A DNA stretch of 64,000 nt, from positions 992,001-1,056,000 of the forward strand of contig JAYJMM010000036.1 in the NCBI GenBank assembly GCA_037349105.1, written 5' to 3'. How positions within the stretch are numbered: position 1 is the first letter of the stretch; the number at the start of each line of letters is the position of its first letter. The DNA is from Limnomonas spitsbergensis. Lineage: Eukaryota > Chlorophyta > Chlorophyceae > Chlamydomonadales. Below the pieces are notes generated by a model that was given only the letters and a program-made list of their open reading frames with translations, ran no database searches and was not told the origin of the DNA. The translations under genes were made by a program, and so were the position numbers. Positions 47,301 through 57,600 of the stretch are shown here, one piece after another.

Positions 47301-50140
47301 GGGGCCATCAGACTTCATGTACAGCAGAGGCAGACTGCCAGTCTGAGGGGGCAGCACGTGAGCATCAGGCAGGGGCCATCAGACTTCATGTACAGCAGAG
47401 GCAAATTGCCAGTCTGCAAGATTGAATAAATATACACCGGGGAAAATATTGAGGGGCACCGACCAGCCTGGGTACCATTAATTCATCTGGCAGTATGTGT
47501 ACAGCAGGGACGATCAGGCAGTACACGCACAGCAGGGATGATTAGGCAGTACAGGCACAGCAGGGATGATCAGGCAGTACACGAAGAGCAGGGACAATTA
47601 GGCAGTACGCACACATCAGGAATGATCAGGCAGTACACGCACAGCAGGGACTATCAGGCAGTACATGCACAGCAGGGACGATCAGGCAGTACACGCACAG
47701 CAGGGATGAGCAGGCAGTACACGTAGAGCAGGGCTCCAGAGCCCCATTGTCGCACATGCAAGGGGAGGGGGACACAACACAGGAATTTGTTGGCGTCGTT
47801 TTCCGAGAGATGCTGAGGGTCCAGAAGCCTGCTCTTGCACTCCAGGCCAGTACCCATGCCAGCACCCAGGCCTCTAGCATCTAGTCCATCCCATTGCCAC
47901 CCAGTCCAGCATCCCATAGTTTCTTCCATCTGCCTACACTGACACTGCCATCTGCTGCCAATACCTACCCATACCTAGCTTATTGATTTAGCTAGCTGCG
48001 ACGACTCGTCACTGACCTTTGAGGTACATACAAGGGAGGGGGGGATACAGAATTCGTTGGCGTTATTTCCCCAGGAGATGCTGAGGGTTCAGACGCCTGC
48101 TCTTGCACCACACCAGACCCATACCTAGCTTATCGATCTGGCTAGCTGCGACGACTCGTCACCCACCTGAACATATTCTGTGAGATCCTGCTGGTGTGGA
48201 TGTTCAGTCTTGCATGCCAGACCCAGGTCGATGATCTTGACGGTGCCGTCCGCGGTGATCATGATGTTTGAGGGCTTGATGTCACGATGGATGATCTGAG
48301 GTTGGGGTTTCAATGTTAAGGGTTCAATGTTAACGGTTTAATGTTTAGGGTTCAATGTTTAGGGCTCAACTTGCAGGGTTCAAGCAAGTTGTTATGAAAG
48401 TTAGGAGGATGCCTGCAAATTCCAAGCTGGAATGGTCCCAGTGTTGTGCTCATGCGTACTTATGCTACAGCCCCGAGCTGCGTTGTTTCCTTAACATCCA
48501 CACCGCAACACAACGTAGTTTTTGCTTTCTTTTAATTCAAGTAGGAGAGGCCAGCCTCACAACATACCTCTATAGCCCCAGCTACCCCAGCTCACCTTCC
48601 GCCGATGCAGGAAGCGCACACCCATCACCAATTGACGTAGCAGGTCCCACACCATGTCGGAAGGCATGCCGCCCAAGTACTTGTGCTCCGCGATCTCCGT
48701 GCTGAGCACGCGTGGAATGTACTCGAGGATGAGATAAATGAGTTGGACAAGCATGACGAGTCATTTGAGAGAACAGTGACAACAGCTTAGGTCAGGGGGC
48801 ACAGAGTGTGATACAATGTTTATTTTAGTGGGTACCGGACTACCGGACCACCTTTGTTGGGCCGCCCTGCCGCCACCCTGGAGCCATTTACACCAAATTT
48901 GGACCGGCCTCTGGCCAGTGGCAAGTGGCCCAAGCAGCAGGGCTAGCCGCAACAGGGTCTTGTTGCCGGGGCCACAGTGTAGCTGAACTGTGGCCGATAG
49001 TCAAAGTGGTATGATACCAATCACTAAACAAAATGTACAAAATGCTGGACTGTGTTACCGGGACATGCCGGGACAGGGAGATCATACCATACAAGGAGTG
49101 ATGCATGCAGGCAGCGGACGACGAATTTGTGGGCGTGGGTGTGAAAGGCAAGCACCTCATTACCAGTGCCGGGTACACTAAAAAGTACTAGGGTAGTAGG
49201 GTCATAAGGTGGGTAGCAGGGTCATGATCAGTATGATCAGCTGTGCGGAATGGCTGTATCCAGGGCACCAGGTAGTGGGGCTGGAGGAATTGGGAGCTTT
49301 TAGGCGCTTATGGCTCCTGCCACCTAGGCGTCATGTGCCAAGGACTAGAGGGCCTAGTAGGGCCTGTATGGTTCAGGATTCAACGTGCGGCATACAGGTG
49401 CCCCCTCCGGCCCTTACCTGTCGCTCTGGCTGCGGTACGCATCGTGCATCTGCACGATGTGTGGCCCTTGGCACAGCCGCAGCAGCGACGCCTCCCGGAT
49501 GGCGCTTTGGCTGATGTTGTCATGTTTGGCTATGAAAACTTTGACGGCCACTGTGGACTGGTTGGGGCACTGCTTGTCAATACAGAGGTAGACGGTGCCG
49601 TACGACCCCTTGGAAAGCAAGCTCACGACTTGGTAACGCTGCACTTACAACATGTTAAGAGTTAGTGGGGGACTTGTGTATGCTGAGCTAAGGTGAGGGG
49701 ATTGTAACTTCTGCCGTGGGAAAAAAGCCAGGGGATCGATCGTCAAGAAAGGGGAACCTTCTACCTCCGGCATTCCGGAGGTAGTAGGTTTGAGTGTGGG
49801 GGAATGCGGCTTGCCCCGCCTACCCTGACAGTTTTATATTATTTAGGAGAGGGCAGATTCCTTGTCTCGGCGAGGAGCCTGCCGCACGGCCCCGGCGCTT
49901 TTATCACAACGTAATGTTCACACTCAGTCTCGTCACCTCTACATGATTTGTGGGACGAAAGGCGGCAGGAACTGCGTAGCGGGTGGGGCAACAGGCTGAC
50001 GACAAATGTTTTGATTCCCATCGGGATAAATCATGGTGATCTTATATGCCGTGTTCACATCCCTCTATCCGCACCGCGCTAAGCATATTAGATTCAGCAG
50101 CGGAGCACCAAGGTTGACAGCGCAACGCACTGACCTCCAT
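44320..50140 (-). CDS. CDKL-type CMGC protein kinase with TEY loop
   Basis: Exons on the minus strand: possibly 50140-50135 (ATGGAG|gtcagt), 49638-49418, about 48740-48596, 48295-48167, 46607-46535, 46002-45932, 45534-45416, 45172-44320 (TAA). Joined they give the ATP loop [18 protein letters not shown] lysine, [10 protein letters not shown] helix, LEYI hinge, [17 protein letters not shown], the activation loop [36 protein letters not shown] and [22 protein letters not shown] followed by TRWYRAPE and the DQL...G.LP segment fit CDKL kinases, which act in flagellar length control in algae and animals; MAPKs are the alternative. The C-terminal 250 residues are low-complexity with a repeated INSGAS motif. 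Six junctions agree in phase. The acceptor of the exon near 48740 is not visible: no AG precedes the frame and a TGA lies 9 bases upstream. The first exon is speculative. Confidence 0.82.
45645..45890. repeat. Degenerate ~36-40-bp repeat (atctgctgatccctgc)
   Basis: About six imperfect units with 'ggggtatatctgctgatccc' fill most of the intron between the 46002-45932 and 45534-45416 exons of the CDKL gene. Confidence 0.7.
46340..46382 (-). repeat. Copy of a CDKL exon 3' end with splice donor
   Basis: On the minus strand it reads gcctatggctttgaggtgga c then agc ttg gcc att a|gtgag. The real exon end is gcctatggcttcgaggtgga c then atc tgg gcc att g|gtgag (46576-46535). It lies about 190 bp downstream, keeps the frame and a GT donor, and changes Ile-Trp to Ser-Leu. 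Confidence 0.85.
46608..47417. repeat. 66-bp minisatellite, about 12 copies, abutting an exon
   Basis: The unit contains gtgagcatcaggggcgatca, gacttcatgtacagcagagg and caaactgccagtctgagg. The first unit begins at the acceptor of the CDKL exon ending at 46607, and 'ccagtct' in the unit resembles the exon edge 'ccagcgtgtct'. Units of 65 bp also occur. Confidence 0.92.
47503..47725. repeat. 28-bp minisatellite, about 8 copies
   Basis: The unit is cagcagggatgatcaggcag plus tacacgca. It directly follows the 66-bp array in the same CDKL intron. Confidence 0.9.
47725..48165. repeat. Two diverged copies of a ~140-275-bp segment
   Basis: 'gagatgctgagggtccagaa' (47806) and 'gagatgctgagggttcagac' (48074) are matched, as are 'tagctagctgcgacgactcg' (47990) and 'tggctagctgcgacgactcg' (48139). 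The second copy ends at the donor of the HRD exon of the CDKL gene, so the duplicated block again includes a splice-site flank. Confidence 0.75.
48812..49030 (-). mobile_element. MITE copy, subfamily B, reverse
   Basis: It runs from 'caatgtttattttagtgggt' to 'tggtatgataccaatcact', with the family core reversed. It lies in the CDKL intron whose acceptor cannot be found, about 70 bp from the expected site. Confidence 0.7.
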
Positions 50141-50838
50141 GCCGATTGCCGATGTTGACACTGTGGGTCGCAGCTGTGGTTACCTCGCTTGTGATCGACC
50201 TCTAAACACACGTGTAGGCATGGGACAACTATATTATGAACCAATCAAGTGCAGAATCGATTGATGTAGCAACTTACTCAATCAGGAAAAGTAAGGCGTG
50301 TCAGCAGATGTCGAGCTGAATGGCCACGAGCAGACGTACTCTTAATGTAGTCCGGCAAAGCGCAATAGTCAAACTGATTACTTATTAAATTATTAACTAG
50401 CCTTACACCATGTTGATCGCTGTCGGCCTACATGATGGTTAATCGTCGCACCCACTGTGTGAACTTTTGAACTAGCCATGCATGTGAGGTGCAGACGCTT
50501 GTGTCCACTCGTCAATTGGCTCGAAAGTAATCATGCACATACGGTATTATTACGAAGGATGACCAAACCGTCGTCACCAGGATTGAAACTGCTACCACGC
50601 GTAAACAGCGTGTATAGTACAACTGCTACCACGCGTAGACAGCGTGTACAGTACAACCCCGGGGGCCGGATCTGCAAAAAAAAATGTGGCCTAAATGGAT
50701 GAAGTTCTCTTTCTTCAACCTAAAGATTCCGCGGGAAACTTAGCGTAGCAATTCCGAAAAGGTTCCGATGCCGGAGACCTACCGAGGTTCCTAATGTCAA
50801 ATGTCCATAGACTCGTGATTGACGCCGGTGGGTAAATA
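49660..50838. other. Interval with no supported gene
   Basis: Only the speculative two-codon first exon of the CDKL gene (50135-50140) lies here. A doublet 'actgctaccacgcgta.acagcgtgta' occurs at 50587-50655. Confidence 0.4.
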
Positions 50839-50909
50839 TGTGCTATATGGGAATCGAACCCCCGTCTGTTCCGTGGCAGGGAACTATGCTACCACTATAC
50901 CACTAGCAC
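50839..50909 (-). tRNA. tRNA-Gly (anticodon GCC), slightly mismatched
   Basis: The minus strand starts GTGCTAGTGGTATAGTGGTA. The anticodon stem GTTCC/GGAAC encloses the loop CTGCCAC with anticodon GCC, and the T-loop is TTCGATT. The acceptor pairs at six of seven positions (position 7 G-A mismatch). The T-stem has one mismatch and one wobble, so three neighbouring bases (CATA region) look altered from the usual C-rich sequence. No CCA is encoded, as normal for nuclear genes. Only a short TTT lies downstream. It may be functional or an early pseudogene. Confidence 0.75.
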
Positions 50910-51660
50910 CACACTATATTTCTGAGTAGTTGACTTAAAGGACCCAAAAAGCGTTTGTGTTATGTTCTTACTGAGGCTGAAGCATGTTGTATTTTGAAGA
51001 GGGTGAGAACGCTGGACTATGGATGGTGGTTTGGTGAGGTGTACGGCATGAAGCGCTTCAGTTGAACTCAGCCTCAGTCAGTCATGTCGCCAATGAAGGG
51101 ACGCCCAGCTTTGCACTAGCTAGATATGCCTTGGGTTCTTGAGCGATCGAACAGGGGGGCGGGCTGCATTTTTGTAAGTCATAGTACGACTCTTAGATGC
51201 AAGTGGGTCGTGCGGGGATGGTCGGCTTGCGTTTACACAATGAGCTAGAGATGCATGGACATGAGGTTGGGGCGCCTGGCTTAAGTAATTTTACGCAAGC
51301 CAGAGATGCATGGAGGTTCTTAAAGGCATGCATGACCCACCACTTCAGCCGGCTGCATTCTGGATAAGCTGTATAGTGCCATGTACATTGCTGCCAGACT
51401 GAGAGCTTGAGACGGGCGGGCTGCAAGTGGGCAATACCCTCTTCAGCTGGATGTACGGTACATACAGCATACATACCTTTTACGTTCACACAGTGAGATT
51501 ACTGGACAAGAGGGTCGAAGAATACCACTACGCCCCCCCCCCCCCTACCGAGTAGGACCGACCTGTGCGGCTGTGCAGTGTGCATGCTCACCCTTTTGGC
51601 CTTTTGTGCCCGCGACATGATCATATTCGCCACGGGGGGCCCACCGAAGACAACGTGTGC

Positions 51661-54600
51661 ATGAACTCTGATGAGACTTCATTCATACGCCATCAGTTGC
51701 AGCAGCTGCGCACCGTGAGTGCCCTGCAAGTAAGCTTCCGATCGGCCATTGACACTGTACAAGTTGCTGGCCAGTCACTCATTACACTGATCCTGCAGAC
51801 CCAAGCATTCCCCGCCGTATATGGTCATATGTATTGGATGCGTAAAAATGTACTACAGCAGGCACGTACAAGGCCGCCTCGTTTCAGATCTGTCTACTCC
51901 CCAGCAGTGTGCACTGCTACCAATTACATCCGTGAAAAAACACAACATTCCATTGGAGCGTGCCGGGAAATGGCGATCATGGTACTGGCACATTCTGCAG
52001 GACAACGAAGCTTGCCTCAGGTGGCCTCCTCCCTGGTTGTCTTCCTCTTGTAAGTTACCAGCTTGGCATACGTTTTTACATTCGTCGTGAATCTTAGTGA
52101 TATTCATGAAGCTGCAGCTTGACTCTCCCGGATGAATACGTGCCGAACGTCAGCACCGCACGGACATTGATGCGGCATCACCCAGGCCAACTGTCATGAC
52201 GAAAGAGGACGCGTCTCTCACTCATGGATGCGATCACGATCAATAAATTGCTCGATTTGCCATACCCTGGCTGGTCTTCGGCTGTACGCACGTTTGAGCT
52301 AATAGTTCCGAACTTGAGGGTCCGAACTAGAGCTGGCAAAATGCTGGATGCGCTCGGTGGATGCCTTTGAAAAGTCCAGGGGAAAGTTCAACACAGCATC
52401 GTACGAACAACTTGAAGTCCCAGCTGACAGTTTTATAGCTTACGCAATACCTGAATTTCTGAATGTTGCTGCCTCTGTCCCATGTGTCCATACAGAGCAG
52501 TTGCGATGACTTCTGTAGCGCATGTTTCCGTCTCAGCCTCTACTACTGCTGGCGAAAGGGCTCTGCTGGCCTGCGGTGCGTACGCTGATTCTTAAGATCC
52601 AAGCGGGGCCTAGTATGAGTACAGAATGCATGAAGTATGTATTGTACTGCTGGATTGGCTTCTCCTGGCCGTTAAGACTGGAGACTGAGGGCTCTGTTGC
52701 ATAGCATGGTAGCTCCGGCTTTACTTTTGCTGTATCGAGCCGTATTGCACCGTATCATGCTACTTTGGTAGATAGCAGGACCTGGCTATGATTGTCCGTA
52801 TCATGCAGAATCGTGCTACCATGCAGACATGCAGAATCGTGCTACCATGCAGACATGCAGAATCGTGCTACCATGCAGACATGCAGAATCGTGCTACCAT
52901 GCAGACATGCAGTATCGTGCTACCATGCAGACATGCAGTATCGTGCTACCATGCAGACATGCAGAATCGTGCTACCATGCAGACATGCAGTATCGTGCTA
53001 CCATGCAGACATGCAGAATCGTGCTACCATGCAGACATGCAGAATCGTGCTACTATGCAGACATGCAGAATCGTGCTACCATGCAGACATGCAGAATCGT
53101 GCTACCATGCAGACATGCAGAATCGTGCTACCATGCAGACATGCAGAATCGTGCTACCATGCAGACATGCAGTATCGTGCTACCATGCAGACATGCAGAA
53201 TCGTGCTACCATGCAGACATGCAGTATCGTGCTACCATGCAGACATGCAGAATCGTGCTACCATGCAGACATGCAGTATCGTGCTACCATGCAGACATGC
53301 AGAATCGTGCTACCATGCAGACATGCAGTATCGTGCTACCATGCAGACATGCAGAATCGTGCTACCATGCAGACATGCAGTATCGTGCTACCATGCAGAC
53401 ATGCAGTATCGTGCTACCATGCAGTATCGTGCTATCATGCAGTATCGTGCGCTGCTGTCTAGATGTGGATACGGTGATACACGCATGGCCTTGTATGCGG
53501 AAGTACAGCATGTCTGCCATATGGCACCAATGCACCATAAAGTTTGAGCCCCTACTGGCAAGAGGGCTCTGCTGCCCTGGGGTGGGTAGGATGATCCAAA
53601 CATGGCTCTCACTGCATTGTATCAAGCCTGCAGTATGGTACTGCAAGCCTGCACTTTGGTACTACAAGACTGCACTTTGGCACTGCAAGCCTGTAGTTCG
53701 GTACTGCAAGCCTGCACATTGGTACTGCAAGCCTGCACTTTAATACCGCAAGCCTGCACTTTGGTACTGCGAGCCTGCACTTTAGTTCTGCAAGCCTGCA
53801 GTTTGGTACTGCAAGCCTGCAATTTGGTACTGCAAGCCTGTAGTGTGGTGCTGCAAGCCTGCAGTTTGGTAATTTGTTGGTCTGCCTTGCAAGAGAGCTC
53901 TGCTGTTCCCAAGGAAGGCAAAATCATTCAAGTGTGGGCAGGGGGGTGGCATCCTAAACGCTGAACCCTTAAAATAAACACTTGGGGGATGCATGAGTTC
54001 ATCAGGCTGCCCCCACTATGAGACCACACTTCTTCTGCTGTGCAAACATGGATACGGTGCAACATTTCCTGACAGGGCTGTCAGCTCTGCCTTATGCGGC
54101 TGGGATATCAGGATCGTTGCGGACGCGGATTGAGAGGGTTTAAGCTAAAACGATCTGCTGGCATCCACCCTCATTTGTGGGAAGAAAGGGACGAGTAATG
54201 TGCACTAGATACAAGAGCAATATGGGACAGCTGTATAAATGAAAGGAAGTGGGGTGGGCTTGAGATGCTGAAGTACCTCCCCCCTATCCCACCCTGGTGC
54301 AGCCCCTGAGGTGTATCCGCGACTAGAAATCGATGTCATGACTACGAGCCGGAAGCTGCGGAAGCATAAGGACTTATTCCTGCAGGTCAGTGTTTCTTTT
54401 TTCGCAACTGAGCTACATGTCAGCTACACTTCGGCCTCCGGACGGAGGTCCTGTTTGTGGACAGCCCTGCTGCTTTGGCTACCAGCCGTAGGCTGGTCCA
54501 ATTTTGGTCCCAATGGGGCCTTTGGTGCCTGAGGGGCGGCCAGCCAAAGGTGGATTCATAGCCGAAAAATAAACTCTGCTGCATGTAGGGTTCATTTCAG

Positions 54601-57600
54601 TGTTGCTTCGGCCCAGGCTGCGCTGTTTCCTTAACTCTCGCGCCCCCCACAGGGTGTAGCTTTCTTTCTTTCATTTCAGTGCGCATCGGACCTCTGATTT
54701 ATGGCAGGCCGCTGGGTGGGCCAGCAATGAGCCGATGGGATCGTGGGAAGCAATCCTCGGCCGCACTACAGCCTGCGGCCCACAGTAATGTGCAGTGATA
54801 TTCTTTTGGCGATCAATCGCCCTGGGGCGATGAATGGGGCGATTAAATATCAATTAAAAAGGGCAAATTGACTCGCTGATTGCTAACATTGAAATACAAA
54901 TTGCCGGAGTGGAGCCGCAGTACAGCTTGTGGCCCTATCCAGGCTGGAAGCTGGGGCGGGGCTGATTCGTTTTCCTTCCAGTGTTTCTTTCTTTTTCGTG
55001 ACTCAGCTACATGTCAGGTAAACTCCGGCCTGCGGCCTGAGACCCCATCCGGCCCTGCTGCTTTGGCCGCCAAACTTAGGCTGGTCCAGGTTTGGTCCCC
55101 ATCAGGCCTTTGGCAGCTGCGGTCTGCCTGCTAAAGGTAGATTTGTATCCCCAAAAAGAAACACCGATTCCTGCAGGTTACAAAGGTGGTCTCTCTCCGG
55201 TTCGCTCTGCCTGGCCCTTTCGTAAAAGGCTGTGGGGAGGTGCGTTTACCTTGTAACAACACTTATGGCTGTCAGGGTGCTGGGTGCCCCCTCGCCATGC
55301 TAGCTGGCTGGCTACATGGACTACAGTCTATGCGAGATACCCTGCCAACCTCCCCCCCCCTGCCAACCTCCCCCCCCCTGCCAACCTCCCCCCCCCTGCC
55401 AACCTCCCCCCCCCTGCCAACCTCCCCCCCCCTGCAGGCACCAATCAATACATATTCCTTTATGAGCCTGTGACGGCCATGGCACCAAGTAACAGCTGTG
55501 ATGTTGCAGCACGCTGCCTTGTAATGAACGTCAACGTAGTGAACCAGCCGATGGCCCAGTCGATGACGCCCACACCCCTGTGGAGTGCAGTTCCCTTGTG
55601 TATCCCATGGATTCATGCCGGATGCCGTACCCGGCCATGATGTCCATGCATACATGCGCAGCCACATGATGTGGATGTCTCTCAATCGCCCCACCAGCTT
55701 GCCGGCATAATGCATCTATCGATGCCTGATATCGCCCCGCCATGCCCCCGGCATGCAAGCATACCTGGCCCTGCAGATGGAGAACCTGGACAACCCTCAA
55801 TCATTCGCCCAGCTTACGGCATGATGCATCAATCGATGCCTGATGTGGCCCCACCATGATCCCCATGCAGGCATACCTGGCTATGCAGATGGACAACCTG
55901 GGCGGCCCTCAATCATTCGACCAGGCAGCTTGCCATAATGCATCAATCGATGCCTGATGTCGCCCCGCCATGATCCCCATGCAGGCATACCTGGCCATGC
56001 AGACGGACTGCCCGGAGAGTCCCGATTCCTTCTACCAGCTTGCGGGTATCCACGGCATCCCGGCCATGGCGTACAACGGAGTTGTCAACATAACACACCC
56101 GTGGCAGCCAGACACGGTCAGTGGGCGGGTTCATCATAACACACCCGTGGCAGCCAGGTACGGCCAGTGGGCGGGTTCATCATAACACACCCATGGCAGC
56201 CAGGTACGGCCAGTGGGCGGGTTCATCATAACACACCCGTGGCAGCCAGGTACGGCCAGTGGGTGGGTTCATCATAACACACCCATGGCAGCCAGGTACG
56301 GTCAGTGGGCGGGTTCATCATAACACACCCATGGCAGCCAGGTACGGCCAGTGGGTGGGTTCATCATAACACACCCATGGCAGCCAGGTACGGCCAGTGG
56401 GTGGGTTCATCATAACACACCCGTGGCAGCCAGGTACGGCCAGTGGGTGGGTTCATCATAACACACCCATGGCAGCCAGGTACGGCCAGTGGGTGGGTTC
56501 ATCATAACACACCCGTGGCAGCCAGGTACGGCCAGTGGGTGGGTTCATCATAACACACCCATGGCAGCCAGGTACGGCCAGTGGGTGGGTTCATCATAAC
56601 ACACCCGTGGCAGCCAGGTACGGCCAGTGGGCGGGTTCAACGATGGAATTTCCTTCCCTATCCATCTGCAGGATCTGCAAGATCCCGATTGGGTTGTGGA
56701 TTGAAAGGATGCGCCCTTGCCAGATGACAGTCTTATACTGCCCATACGCTGGCTTTCTCATTGGCTGCTCCTTTGCTCCTGATATGAACTGATGAACATC
56801 TGGTAACGGTGCGGATGTGGCTACGGCCCCAAGCTGCGTTGTTTCCTTAACCTCCACGCCCTAATAGGGCGTAGCTTTCTTTCTTTCTTCAATGAACGTC
56901 ACACATGAAAAATCTTCCTTGCATCGGCCACTCAGCTGCCATGTCGGCATGCCTTTTTCAACTTCAAGACAGATGGACCATTTAACCCAGTTAGTACAAT
57001 GCTCAACGCACTGATTCGTGGTTCTTAAATGCCTTGCTTTGATTCCTTAGCCATTACACCTACAACTGCATCATGGCACAGACCCATCACATGGTCTGTT
57101 GCAACCTTGTCATGTGGATGTCCCCACCCTGGTACCATCAACCATGACCCTTGGGCTCCCAAGCCATGAACCCTATGAATCAAACGTATACAAATTGCTG
57201 CTCGTTCAGCCCCGCTGGATGGGCTACTGCGACCATGCAACGCGGGCATTCCCCGCCTGGCACCGTCCGTTCGTGTTTGGTGTCGAGAGGTCTATCATCA
57301 AACACGCAAAAGCTATTGCACTGCTGTACCCTAAGCACAAACGGGCGGCCTACGTTCAGGTGATGATAGCGCGGAGGAGGAGTGTGGTGCTGAGGGAGGG
57401 CAGGAGGAGTAGGGGATCAGCAGAGAAGGAGGAAGGTGGCACTAAGGGAGGGCAAGGGGAGAAGGGGAACAAGAGTTGAGGGCACGCACATGTTAAAAGG
57501 GCAGGGGACCCAGTGATAGATGAAAGAGAGGATCAGGAGAGGAGGAGAAGGGGGGCGCAAAGGGAGGGCAGGGGGAGGGGGGGAGGGGGGAAGAGGGGAT

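Noticed and set aside
51565..52053. 162-codon plus-strand frame as a separate gene
   Set aside because: No recognisable domain. Only a short part (51661-51714, a different frame) is of possible use as a first tyrosinase exon.
52788..53743. Three plus-strand frames of 224-304 codons rich in CRIVLPCRHAES peptides
   Set aside because: A 26-bp minisatellite produces the same peptide in each frame.
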